Notes under the pieces: generated by a model
Seen by the model: only the letters and a program-made list of their open reading frames with translations
What the model was told of the DNA's origin: nothing
The model's database searches: none
In this document: positions 1 to 8,304 of the stretch, in pieces
How the letters are laid out: every line of letters starts with the position of its first letter
Position numbering within the stretch: the first letter of the stretch is position 1
Program-made: the position numbers and the translations under genes
Source: Chryseobacterium sp. BLS98
Lineage (GTDB): Bacteria; Bacteroidota; Bacteroidia; Flavobacteriales; Weeksellaceae
Direction: 5' to 3'
Assembly: GCF_001045445.1 (NCBI RefSeq)
Contig: NZ_LFNF01000001.1
Coordinates: 310,001 to 374,000 of the forward strand
DNA: 64,000 nucleotides

Positions 1-2007
1 AGCGGGACGGGGCATTCTGACCTTGGAGATTTCCTGATCATGCCAACTGTTGGAAAATTACAATTGAATCCGGGAACAGCATTAAATCCTGAAAGCGGCT
101 ACAGAAGCAGGTTTTCTCATCAGAATGAAAAAGCTGAAGCAGGCTATTACAGAGTAAAACTGGACGATCATAATATTCTGGCAGAGCTCACTGCCTCAAC
201 GAGAACCGGAGTTCACCGCTATACATTTCCAAAATCTGATCAGGCACATATTATTTTAGACCTTACTGCCGGCATTTATAACTATGACGGTAAAAACATC
301 TGGACTTATGTACGCGTGGAAAACGACGGTACGGTCACAGGTTACCGCCAGACAAACGGCTGGGCAAGAACAAGAACGGTTTATTTCGCCATGAAATTTT
401 CAAAACCTTTTAAATCATACGGGCAGAAGAACTTTGACGGACAACAGGCTTACAAAGGGTTCTGGAGAAAATTCGACCAGACCAAAAATTTCCCTGAAAT
501 CGCCGGAAAAAACCTGAAAATGTATTTTGACTTTGATACCCAGGAAAATGAAGCTGTTGAAGTGAAATTGGCCATTTCTCCCGTAAGTCAGATCAATGCG
601 TTGGAAAACCTGGAAAAAGAAACCGGAAACCAATCTTTTGATCAGATAAAAGCTAAAGCTCAGGAAGACTGGAATAAAGAACTGAATAAAATTGTCATCA
701 AAGGTTCTGACACAGAAAAAACAAATTTTTATACTGCAATGTATCATACCTTTATCAGTCCTACCACTTATATGGACATCAATGGCGAATATAAAGGCTT
801 AGATCAGAATATTCACAAAGCAGAAGGTTTTACGAATTACACGACATTCTCCATCTGGGATACCTACCGTGCCCTTCATCCTTTTTTTAATATCATCCAG
901 CCCAAACGGAATAACGATATGGTTAAATCCATGATGGCCCATTATAATCAGTTTTCAATGAAAATGCTCCCGATATGGTCCCATTACGCCAACGATAACT
1001 GGTGCATGAGCGGTTATCACAGCGTAAGTGTGGCAGCGGATGCGGTAATCAAAGGAAATTATACCGGTGATCCGAAGGAAGTACTGAAAGCCTGTATCGC
1101 AACAGCCAATAAAAGAGATTATGAAGGCATCGGTTATTATATCGACATGGGCTATATTCCTGCAGAGAAAAACGGAACTTCAGTTTCTAACACCCTGGAA
1201 TATGCTTATGACGACTGGGCCATTGCACAGCTGGCCAAGCATTTGGGCGAAACGGAAATCTATAACCAGTTCATCAAGCGTTCTGAAAACTGGAAGAATA
1301 ATTTCGATCCGAAAGAAGGATTTATGCGTCCCCGATTGGCAGACGGAAGCTTCATAAAGGATTTTGATGTATTAAGCACCCACGGCCAGGGTTTCATCGA
1401 GGGAAATTCCTGGAACTACAGCTTTTTTGTCCCACAGAATCCTGACGGATTGATCCAGGCGATGGGCGGAAAGAAAAAATTTGCTTCAAAACTAGATGAG
1501 CTGTTTACGATGCATCTGCCTGATGAATTTTTTGCAGATACAGAAGATATTACCCGCGAAGGAATTATCGGCGGCTATGTTCACGGCAACGAACCGGCCC
1601 ACCATGTTGCCTATTTTTATAACTGGGCAGGGCAACCGTGGAAGACTCAGGCCCAGATCAGACGCATTCTTGAAATGCAGTACAAGGCAACGCCCGATGG
1701 CTTGGGAGGAAATGATGATGCAGGACAGATGAGCGCGTGGTATATCTTAAGTTCACTCGGATTTTATCCTGTAGCACCGGGATCTGAAGATTATGCCATC
1801 GGGAGTCCGGCTGTGGATGCCGCAGTTTTAAATCTGGAAAACGGAAAAACCTTTGAAATCGAAGCTGTGAATCAGAGTCCGAAGAATGTCTACGTTGAGA
1901 AAATCCTTCTGAATGGTAAAGAAATTAAAAACTCTACCCTGAAACATTCGGAAATTATGAATGGCGGGAAGCTAACATTTTATATGAGTGCCAAGGCGAA
2001 AAAGTAA
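1..2007 (+). CDS. GH92 family alpha-mannosidase, 5' partial
   Basis: The reading frame is open from base 1, so the N-terminus lies outside the window; 668 residues are visible. The first visible residues, SGTGHSDLGDFLIMPT, match the substrate-binding-domain region of GH92 exo-alpha-mannosidases. Further on are EGNSWNYSFFVPQN and GGNDDAGQMSAWYILSSLGF, both hallmarks of the (alpha/alpha)6 catalytic domain; the Glu of EGN is near the presumed general acid. GH92 enzymes trim alpha-linked mannose from glycans in a calcium-dependent way, usually in the periplasm or at the cell surface of Bacteroidota. A signal peptide would be in the missing part. It ends just before a bidirectional terminator. The linkage specificity cannot be read from this fragment. 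Confidence 0.93.
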   Translation, partial: SGTGHSDLGDFLIMPTVGKLQLNPGTALNPESGYRSRFSHQNEKAEAGYYRVKLDDHNILAELTASTRTGVHRYTFPKSDQAHIILDLTAGIYNYDGKNIWTYVRVENDGTVTGYRQTNGWARTRTVYFAMKFSKPFKSYGQKNFDGQQAYKGFWRKFDQTKNFPEIAGKNLKMYFDFDTQENEAVEVKLAISPVSQINALENLEKETGNQSFDQIKAKAQEDWNKELNKIVIKGSDTEKTNFYTAMYHTFISPTTYMDINGEYKGLDQNIHKAEGFTNYTTFSIWDTYRALHPFFNIIQPKRNNDMVKSMMAHYNQFSMKMLPIWSHYANDNWCMSGYHSVSVAADAVIKGNYTGDPKEVLKACIATANKRDYEGIGYYIDMGYIPAEKNGTSVSNTLEYAYDDWAIAQLAKHLGETEIYNQFIKRSENWKNNFDPKEGFMRPRLADGSFIKDFDVLSTHGQGFIEGNSWNYSFFVPQNPDGLIQAMGGKKKFASKLDELFTMHLPDEFFADTEDITREGIIGGYVHGNEPAHHVAYFYNWAGQPWKTQAQIRRILEMQYKATPDGLGGNDDAGQMSAWYILSSLGFYPVAPGSEDYAIGSPAVDAAVLNLENGKTFEIEAVNQSPKNVYVEKILLNGKEIKNSTLKHSEIMNGGKLTFYMSAKAKK

Positions 2008-2050
2008 TTTTCTGATTGCATCAGAATGATCATATCATCTGAAAAATTAT

Positions 2051-2085
2051 AAAAATAAGGGCTGCAAATTGCAGCCCTTATTTTT
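2051..2085. terminator. Bidirectional rho-independent terminator
   Basis: A perfect 15-bp stem (2051-2065 with 2071-2085) closes a 5-base loop and has A and T tracts on its two flanks. It lies between the convergent GH92 gene and the HxlR-family gene and can serve both. Confidence 0.9.
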
Positions 2086-2091
2086 ATACGA

Positions 2092-2466
2092 TTAAAAGTC
2101 TTCTCTAAGTTTTCTCTTGTGAGTTCTCCCCCATTCCGAAAGGGAGATAATAACGGGTTTCAGTGTACGGCTGTAATCGGTCGAAATATATTCCACAACA
2201 ACCGGTGTCTGTTCGGCATGCACTACTCTTTTGACAAAGCCGTTCAACTCCAGGTCTTTCAATTCATTAGAAAGTACCCTCGCCGATATGCCATTGATTG
2301 CTCTCTGCAATTCATTAAAACGGATATTCCCGTTTTCCTGTAAGACAATAATGATCTTCAGCTTCCATTTTCCACCGATAACGTAGATTGCATCTTCCAC
2401 GGAAGAAAGATTTTCGGAACATTTCCCGGTAAAGGCATGTTTTTCCAAAACAACAGAATTTTCCAT
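2092..2466 (-). CDS. HxlR-family (MarR-like winged helix) transcriptional regulator
   Basis: This 124-residue protein is of normal HxlR length. The core contains AIYVIGGKWKLKIIIVL followed by IRFNELQRAI, SARVLSNELKDLELNGFV and a wing ending in VEYISTDYSRTLKPV, the standard HxlR winged-helix order. A single cysteine sits at residue 16, close to the N-terminus, where redox-sensing HxlR members such as Bacillus YodB carry their sensing cysteine. It is transcribed away from an azoreductase gene, and the shared intergenic region holds a 22-bp palindrome. By analogy with YodB, which represses azoR1, it is inferred to repress the azoreductase until it meets quinones or other electrophiles. The effector is not shown by the sequence. 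Confidence 0.92.
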   Translation of the reverse strand: MENSVVLEKHAFTGKCSENLSSVEDAIYVIGGKWKLKIIIVLQENGNIRFNELQRAINGISARVLSNELKDLELNGFVKRVVHAEQTPVVVEYISTDYSRTLKPVIISLSEWGRTHKRKLREDF

Positions 2467-2481
2467 ACATCTTAAAATTTA

Positions 2482-2535
2482 ACTAACAAAAAGGTTAGTA
2501 CTAACCTTTTGTTTACTACTAACTTTTGATAAGCA
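2482..2535. promoter_or_regulatory. Phased HxlR-type operator between regulator and azoreductase
   Basis: Three copies of ACTAAC begin at 2482, 2500 and 2518, exactly 18 bases apart. The middle copy is the right half of a perfect 22-bp palindrome at 2489-2510 (centre GTTAGT/ACTAAC). The array sits just upstream of the azoR -7 box. The protein that binds it is inferred from position: the adjacent HxlR-family regulator. Confidence 0.75.
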
Positions 2536-2543
2536 AATGTACA

Positions 2544-2551
2544 TAATTTTG
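2544..2551 (+). promoter_or_regulatory. -7 box of the azoR promoter
   Basis: TAATTTTG matches the Bacteroidota -7 consensus TAnnTTTG exactly and lies 23 bases upstream of the azoR ATG. A TTTTG at 2524-2528 is the nearest -33-like element, with somewhat short spacing (15 bases), and overlaps the third operator repeat. Confidence 0.65.
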
Positions 2552-2574
2552 CTAAAGAAATTTTAATTTAAAAA

Positions 2575-3177
2575 ATGAAAAACATACTTCACATTATTTC
2601 AAGTCCGAGAACTGAAATATCAGCAAGCAGAAAATTAGGCAATGCCGTTATCGAAAAAATTCAGGAAAAATATTCTGATACGGTTGTAACAGAACGTGAT
2701 CTTACAAAAAACCAGGTTCCACTTTTAGAAGAAGTGCACATCAATACTTTTTTTTCACCGGAAGAAAGTCATTCTTCCGAGCAGCAGGAAATCAATAAAT
2801 ACTCTCAGGGATTGATTTCAGAATTGCAGGAGGCACATATTATTGTTATTGATTCTCCAATGTACAACTTTTCGGTTCCTGCTACCCTCAGAGCTTATTT
2901 TGATTTTACTTCAAGAGCAGGATATACGTTCAAATATGACGAAAATGGTCCAAAAGGGCTTTTAAACAACAAAAAATTATACATTGCTTTTACTTCAGGG
3001 AATATTTATTCGGAAGGTCCATACCAGATCTATGATTCTAATGTACCTTACATCAAAAACATTTTTGGTTTCTATGGGGTTACAGACGTCAGCGTTTTCC
3101 GTGCAGAGGGTTTATCTATTCCGGGAATCCAGGAAACTTCTTTGGAAAAGGCGATCGAGGGAATTACTATTGATTAA
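2575..3177 (+). CDS. azoR: FMN-dependent NADH-azoreductase
   Basis: This 200-residue flavodoxin-fold protein belongs to the AzoR/AcpD family. The N-terminal SSPRTEISASRKLG resembles the FMN phosphate-binding loop, followed by DSPMYNFSVPATLRAYFDF, the family signature that contacts the flavin, and FTSGNIYSEG later on. These enzymes use NADH to reduce azo dyes and, more relevantly in the cell, quinones in two-electron steps that avoid semiquinone formation. It is cytosolic and expected to be dimeric. Its expression is probably controlled by the divergent HxlR regulator through the phased operator. The start ATG is 23 bases after a good -7 box. Confidence 0.93.
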   Translation: MKNILHIISSPRTEISASRKLGNAVIEKIQEKYSDTVVTERDLTKNQVPLLEEVHINTFFSPEESHSSEQQEINKYSQGLISELQEAHIIVIDSPMYNFSVPATLRAYFDFTSRAGYTFKYDENGPKGLLNNKKLYIAFTSGNIYSEGPYQIYDSNVPYIKNIFGFYGVTDVSVFRAEGLSIPGIQETSLEKAIEGITID

Positions 3178-3200
3178 TTTTAGAAGCGAATTGTTAGAAA

Positions 3201-3235
3201 AACAAAGCCCTTTCGAAATTTGAAAGGGCTTTGTT
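3201..3235. terminator. Bidirectional terminator between azoR and pyrC
   Basis: A perfect 14-bp stem (3201-3214 with 3222-3235) has a 7-base loop. It is placed between two converging genes. Confidence 0.9.
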
Positions 3236-3240
3236 CTTAT

Positions 3241-4578
3241 TTATTCCTGAATTTCAAAAAGCAGACGCTCTCCAAATTTTTGCTCATTTATTTTTCCGTT
3301 GTCGTAAACCAGATGTCCGTTCACAAAGGTATGCGTTACTTTGGAATGCAGATTCATCCCTTCCAGCGGGCTCCAGCCGCATTTGTAAAGAATATTGTCT
3401 TTAGCAACGGTCCAGTCTGTATTTAAATCAGCCAGAACAAGATCTGCTTTATAGCCTTCTCTTATGAATCCTCTTTTTTCGATTCTGAAAAGTATCGCAG
3501 GATTGTGGCTCATCTTTTCAACGGTTTTTTCCAAAGAAATTTTCCCGTTTCTGTAGTTTTCCAGCATAACCAATAATGAATGCTGTACCAAAGGTGCACC
3601 GGAAGGACATTTTGTATACACATTTTGCTTTTCTTCAGCAGTATGGGGTGCATGGTCGGTAGCTACCACATCAATTCTTCCGTCAAGAAGTGCTTCCCAT
3701 AATACATCTTTGTCTTTCTGGGTTTTCACAGCCGGGTTCCATTTGATTAAAGACCCCTTAGTTTCATAATCTTCGTTGGTAAATGTCAGGTGATGAACAC
3801 AAACTTCAGCGGTAATTTTTTTATCTTTCAAAGGAATATCATTTCTGAACAGTTCCATTTCTTTAGCTGTTGAAAGATGAAAAACATGCAGCCTTGCCCC
3901 TGTTTTCTTTGCCAGCTCAATGGCTTTTGAAGAGGACTTATAGCAGGCTTCTTCACTTCTGATCAGGTGATGGAATTTTACCGGAATATCTTCTCCGTAT
4001 TCATCTATATATTTCTGGGTATTGGCTTTAATGGTGGCTTCATCTTCGCAGTGAACAGCAATCAGCATTTTGGTGCTGCTGAAGATATTTTCAAGGGTTT
4101 CAGGATTGTCTACAAGCATGTTTCCGGTAGAAGACCCAAGAAATAGCTTAATGCCCGGAACGTTTCTAGGGTTGGTCTTTAAAACTTCCTCCAGGTTATC
4201 ATTGGTTCCTCCCATCATAAAGCCATAGTTAGCATAAGCTTTTTGAGAGGCAATTTCGTATTTATCTGCCAGTAATTCCTGGGTAACCGCATTCGGAACG
4301 GTGTTGGGCTGATCAATAAAACTGGTAACTCCTCCTGCAATGGCAGCTTTTGATTCAGTTTCAATATCCCCTTTATGGGTCAGGCCTGGATCCCTGAAAT
4401 GAACCTGGTCATCTATGACGCCCGGCAAAAGATATTTTCCGGAACCGTCAATGATTTGGTCTGCTTCTTCCGTAATACCGGAATCTATTTTGGAAATCAC
4501 GTCATTTTCTATTAAGATATCGCTTTCGAAGATCTTACCTTCATTTACAATCTTTACATTTTTAATTAGGGTCTTCAT
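3241..4578 (-). CDS. pyrC: Dihydroorotase (amidohydrolase superfamily)
   Basis: This 445-residue class I-type dihydroorotase would interconvert carbamoyl-aspartate and dihydroorotate in pyrimidine synthesis. Visible elements are PGVIDDQVHFRDPGLTHKGD at the metal site, GIKLFLGSSTGN with the lysine expected to be carboxylated, IAVHCEDE and RLHVFHLST carrying metal-binding histidines, and VVATDHAPHT with the catalytic aspartate. The usual HxH motif of the first strand reads QVH, so the first histidine is glutamine. I recall the same glutamine in other Bacteroidota dihydroorotases, so it is probably a lineage trait and not a sign of inactivity. A hydantoinase-like role is less likely. No other pyrimidine gene is adjacent. 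Confidence 0.88.
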   Translation of the reverse strand: MKTLIKNVKIVNEGKIFESDILIENDVISKIDSGITEEADQIIDGSGKYLLPGVIDDQVHFRDPGLTHKGDIETESKAAIAGGVTSFIDQPNTVPNAVTQELLADKYEIASQKAYANYGFMMGGTNDNLEEVLKTNPRNVPGIKLFLGSSTGNMLVDNPETLENIFSSTKMLIAVHCEDEATIKANTQKYIDEYGEDIPVKFHHLIRSEEACYKSSSKAIELAKKTGARLHVFHLSTAKEMELFRNDIPLKDKKITAEVCVHHLTFTNEDYETKGSLIKWNPAVKTQKDKDVLWEALLDGRIDVVATDHAPHTAEEKQNVYTKCPSGAPLVQHSLLVMLENYRNGKISLEKTVEKMSHNPAILFRIEKRGFIREGYKADLVLADLNTDWTVAKDNILYKCGWSPLEGMNLHSKVTHTFVNGHLVYDNGKINEQKFGERLLFEIQE

Positions 4579-4734
4579 TTTTTACTTTTTATAAGAATTG
4601 GAGGCTAAATATGAGAAGTCAGAAAGTTTTGAGTTACTAGTTGTTAACTTCCGGTACCTGCCTTTATAAACAACAAAATTAAGGTTTATGAATGAATTTT
4701 AATGTTGCCGATTATAAATCTATTTCTAAATATT

Positions 4735-4742
4735 TACATTTG
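4735..4742 (+). promoter_or_regulatory. -7 box ahead of the flippase gene
   Basis: TACATTTG matches TAnnTTTG. It lies inside the longest possible reading frame (ATG at 4702) but 16 bases upstream of a TTG at 4759, which argues that translation begins at the TTG. No convincing -33 element was seen. Confidence 0.5.
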
Positions 4743-4758
4743 CATAAAATTTCACACA

Positions 4759-6180
4759 TTGAAAAAACTTCTCAACGAGACTATTATATATGGAATTGGG
4801 GCGATCATGCCAAGAGTTATCCTGTTCATTCTTAATCCTTTATACATTAATCAAATTAACAATAAGGATTTCGCCATATTTTCAAATCTGTATGCTCTTA
4901 TTTCTTTTGTGAACATCATGCTTTCTTTCGGTTTTGAAACTGCATTCTTCCGTTTTTCGGCGGATAAGGATAATGAAAAGAAAACTTTTAACACTTCATT
5001 TTGGTTCTTATTCGGTTTATCTACGGCTTTTCTTTTAAGTTTACTGATTTTCAGTCAGTCGGTGGCGGACCAGCTGGGATATTCATCCAATCCCGAATAC
5101 ATCCGGTGGTTTGCATGGATCGCATTTTTCGATAACCTGTGTGTCATTCCTTTTGCATGGCTCCGATTCAATAACAAGCCGGTTAAATATTCTTTAGTGA
5201 GAGTCTTGCAGTCCCTTTTTCAAACAGTTATAACCGTTGCTTTATTCTTATATATTCCTCTGAGTGTTTCTCAGGGTTTCGGACTGAAAGAAAAGGTATC
5301 ATTTCCTTTTTACAGTAATCTTGCTGCAAGCTTTTTAGGTTTTCTGCTTCTGCTTCCTGTTGTTTTCAAAGTAAGATTTCAATTTTCCACGGAGCTTTTT
5401 AAAAATATGATCAAATATTCCTGGCCGGTAATGATTGCAGGAATGGCTTTCATGGTCAATGAAAATTTTGATAAAGCTATCCAGATCTACAATATCCCGA
5501 ATGAAGATGCCGGAGCCTACGGCGGATGCTATAAATTAGCTGTTTTAATGACCTTGTTTGTAACGGCTTACAGGATGGGAATCGAGCCCTTCTTTTTTAA
5601 GCAGATGAATAATAACAATGCTAAGAACACCTATGCTAAAGTGACAGAATATTTTACATTCTTTGCCTCAACGGTAGCCATGGGAATTATCGCCAATATT
5701 TCATGGCTGAAGCAGATCCTTATTCCTAACAGCAGCTACTGGACAGCCATTGATATTATCCCGATTATCGTTATCGCCAATCTCTGCTTTGGAATTTATT
5801 ATAACTTTTCCACATGGTATAAAGTAACGGACAGAACTAAAGTGGGAACTGTAATTTCCTGGCTGGGAGCCATCCTTACCATTGCTTTAAATTTACTATT
5901 TCTCCGCAAATACGGATTTATGGTTTCTGCATGGGTAACGTTTATTGCGTATTTCGTGATGATGATCACCTCTTATCTGTTAGGACAGAAATATTACCCT
6001 ATCCCATACCGTATCAAAAAAATGACCTTATTCCTTGGATTGCTGATGCTCTTCAGCTTTGTTATTGTTTATTTATTCGATTATAATTTCTGGGTGGGAA
6101 ATCTCTTATTTCTTGTGTATGCAGGAGTTTTAATGTATTCAGAAAAAAATATGCTGTTGTCAAGGATCAGAAAAAACTAA
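4759..6180 (+). CDS. Polysaccharide/oligosaccharide flippase (MATE/MOP superfamily)
   Basis: This integral membrane protein of about 473 residues has 12-14 hydrophobic segments. It begins LKKLLNETIIYGIGAIMPR, the usual start of Wzx-like or MurJ-like polysaccharide biosynthesis proteins in Bacteroidota. Such proteins flip undecaprenyl-linked sugars across the inner membrane. An in-frame ATG exists at 4702, but a -7 box between it and the TTG at 4759 favours the TTG start. The next gene is a sugar-phosphate nucleotidyltransferase on the same strand, consistent with surface glycan assembly. No glycosyltransferases adjoin, so the carried glycan cannot be named. Confidence 0.85.
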   Translation: MKKLLNETIIYGIGAIMPRVILFILNPLYINQINNKDFAIFSNLYALISFVNIMLSFGFETAFFRFSADKDNEKKTFNTSFWFLFGLSTAFLLSLLIFSQSVADQLGYSSNPEYIRWFAWIAFFDNLCVIPFAWLRFNNKPVKYSLVRVLQSLFQTVITVALFLYIPLSVSQGFGLKEKVSFPFYSNLAASFLGFLLLLPVVFKVRFQFSTELFKNMIKYSWPVMIAGMAFMVNENFDKAIQIYNIPNEDAGAYGGCYKLAVLMTLFVTAYRMGIEPFFFKQMNNNNAKNTYAKVTEYFTFFASTVAMGIIANISWLKQILIPNSSYWTAIDIIPIIVIANLCFGIYYNFSTWYKVTDRTKVGTVISWLGAILTIALNLLFLRKYGFMVSAWVTFIAYFVMMITSYLLGQKYYPIPYRIKKMTLFLGLLMLFSFVIVYLFDYNFWVGNLLFLVYAGVLMYSEKNMLLSRIRKN

Positions 6181-6334
6181 TTATGGCCTCTAATTTGATG
6201 CTATTGACTTCTTTTAAAAAAATTAAACACAGGTTTATCAAGATGATAAATATTACGATCAGCAATGATTTTAATTATTATCTTTAGCCTGATCAAATTA
6301 TAAAATAACAACTAAAAACATTGTCATATTATTT

Positions 6335-7351
6335 ATGAAAATAATTGTTCCTATGGCTGGACGCGGCTCCAGATTACGTCCACATACTCTGACAGTTCCA
6401 AAACCTCTTATCCCGATTGCAGGGAAACCTATCGTACAGAGACTGGTGGAAGATATTGCTAAAGTGGCAGGTGAAAAAATTGAAGAAGTAGCATTTATCA
6501 TTGGGGATTTCGGACCGGAGATTGAAAAGTCTCTGCTTCAGATAGCTGAAAAACTGGGAGCAAAAGGCAGTATATACTACCAGAACGATCCGCTTGGAAC
6601 AGCACACGCCATTAAATGTGCAGAAGATTCCATGCAGGGAGACGTAGTGATCGCTTTTGCAGATACACTTTTCCGCGCAGACTTCCAGCTGGATAAAAAC
6701 TCCGATGGAGTGATCTGGGTAAAAAGTGTAGAAGATCCATCTGCTTTCGGAGTTGTAAAATTAGATAACTACGGTTTTATTACAGATTTCGTTGAAAAAC
6801 CTCAGACTTTCGTTTCAGATCTTGCCATCATCGGTATTTATTACTTTAACAGTGCTGAAAAACTGATGAACGAGATTAACTATATTATGGACAATAATAT
6901 TAAAAACGGAGGTGAATATCAGTTGACAACAGCATTGGAAAACCTTAGGGCAAAAGGAGCAAAATTTACTTTAGGAAAAGTAAACGACTGGATGGACTGC
7001 GGTAATAAAAATGCCACCGTAGAAACCAACAGCAAAATTCTTGAATACGAAAGAGAAGAAATGCATAATTATCCTGCATCAGCAGTGATTGAGAATTCAC
7101 TCATCATCCAGCCGTGTTTTATCGGCGAAAATGTAAAGATCTCCAATTCTAAAATTGGTCCTGGAGTTTCATTGGGAAATAATACAATCATTGTGAACTC
7201 CAATATTGAAAACTCTCTAATTCAGGAAAATACAAGGATCAATCACGGGAACCTTTCCAATTCCATGATCGGAAATTCTGCACAGTATTTTGGAGTTTCC
7301 AGAGAGATTTCTTTAGGAGATTATTCTGTTTTAGATTTTTTGTCTAAATAA
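6335..7351 (+). CDS. Sugar-phosphate nucleotidyltransferase (glucose-1-phosphate thymidylyltransferase-like)
   Basis: This 338-residue enzyme has an N-terminal nucleotidyltransferase domain with MAGRGSRLRPHT (nucleotide-binding GxGxRLxPxT-type loop), PKPLIPIAGKP, and a metal-binding FADT. WMDCGNK near residue 220 is typical of the RmlA/GlmU-type fold. From about residue 250 it has hexapeptide-like repeats (IGENVKISNSKIGPG, then NNTIIVNSNIENS) expected to form a left-handed beta-helix. It would make an NDP-sugar for surface glycans or nucleotide-sugar pools. Base and sugar specificity cannot be decided from the sequence. The upstream flippase suggests envelope use, although 154 bases separate the two genes. 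Confidence 0.88.
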   Translation: MKIIVPMAGRGSRLRPHTLTVPKPLIPIAGKPIVQRLVEDIAKVAGEKIEEVAFIIGDFGPEIEKSLLQIAEKLGAKGSIYYQNDPLGTAHAIKCAEDSMQGDVVIAFADTLFRADFQLDKNSDGVIWVKSVEDPSAFGVVKLDNYGFITDFVEKPQTFVSDLAIIGIYYFNSAEKLMNEINYIMDNNIKNGGEYQLTTALENLRAKGAKFTLGKVNDWMDCGNKNATVETNSKILEYEREEMHNYPASAVIENSLIIQPCFIGENVKISNSKIGPGVSLGNNTIIVNSNIENSLIQENTRINHGNLSNSMIGNSAQYFGVSREISLGDYSVLDFLSK

Positions 7352-7389
7352 GATCAGAAATATTTAATATAAAGCAACATACGTCCGGG

Positions 7390-7411
7390 CCACACAATAT
7401 TTCTTGTGTGG
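7390..7411 (+). terminator. Hairpin after the nucleotidyltransferase gene
   Basis: An 8-bp stem (7390-7397 with 7404-7411) has a 6-base loop, and the following TTT can extend it through wobble pairs. It is a weak terminator candidate because no long T run follows directly. Confidence 0.45.
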
Positions 7412-7458
7412 TTTGGCGTTAATATTGCAGCGTATTTTTTTAATTGAAAGATAAATAC

Positions 7459-8304
7459 ATGAAAAACTGGATCCCGATACTTCTTATATTTCTTACCCTA
7501 TCCTCTTGTAAAACAAGAAATGCCGCCAAAAACAACAACGGTAATATCAAGGACAGCACAATTGTAGCAGATGACAACGGAAATCCCAAAGATGCCAATG
7601 AGCCGGTAAGAGATAAGCTTACCTTCTACGAGCATGTACTTATCCCGCCAAAATTTGATCAGATCAAGATCAACAGTAAAGTGAATGTGGAAACAGGAAG
7701 CTTTATTCCAACCCTTGATGCCACTATCTATATTGAAAATGATAAAAAGGTTTGGATGAATCTTCAGGCTCTTTTATTTAATGTGGCAAGAGGTATTGCT
7801 ACTCCGGAAGGGATCAAAGGGCAGGACAAAACGAGCAGAACTTATATTGACTCGGATTTTGATTATCTGAACAACCTGCTTAATGTTAATTTCATCGATT
7901 ACAAATCGCTGGAAAAAATATTAATGGGGAGAACTTTTGTGAAAATCAGTGATTCCCAATTTACCCTGACCAAAAATATGCAGGGCTTTAAAATGGTTTC
8001 CAATACCAGCCAGAAAATTGTGACCGATCAAAAAACCAGGGAATACAAAATTGCCCTCCAGTATGATACCAATTATGATCTTTTAAGTGTCAATTTAAAA
8101 GATGTTCTATCTCCTGATGAGCTGGAAATCTCTTACAGCAACTGGAATGAATACAATGGAATCCGCCTTCCGAAAAATGTTAAAATAATTATAAAAGGAT
8201 CAAAATCTAGCCAAATTTTACTGGAAAACACGAAATTTGACTTTTCGAGGATGGAAACACCTTATTCTGTACCATCCAGTTATAAGAAAATTGAGATTAA
8301 ATGA
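7459..8304 (+). CDS. DUF4292 lipoprotein (LolA-like fold candidate)
   Basis: This predicted lipoprotein of 281 residues has a signal peptide ending in the lipobox LSSC, then a low-complexity Asn/Asp linker and a DUF4292-like body with strand-rich sequence such as KVWMNLQALLFNVARG and YKIALQYDTNYDLLSVN. The ATG at 7459 is chosen over an in-frame TTG at 7444 because it directly precedes the signal peptide. The family's function is not established; its fold resembles LolA/LolB-type carriers, so outer-membrane lipid or lipoprotein handling is possible. It overlaps the next gene by ATGA, so the two are very likely translationally coupled. Confidence 0.85.
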   Translation: MKNWIPILLIFLTLSSCKTRNAAKNNNGNIKDSTIVADDNGNPKDANEPVRDKLTFYEHVLIPPKFDQIKINSKVNVETGSFIPTLDATIYIENDKKVWMNLQALLFNVARGIATPEGIKGQDKTSRTYIDSDFDYLNNLLNVNFIDYKSLEKILMGRTFVKISDSQFTLTKNMQGFKMVSNTSQKIVTDQKTREYKIALQYDTNYDLLSVNLKDVLSPDELEISYSNWNEYNGIRLPKNVKIIIKGSKSSQILLENTKFDFSRMETPYSVPSSYKKIEIK

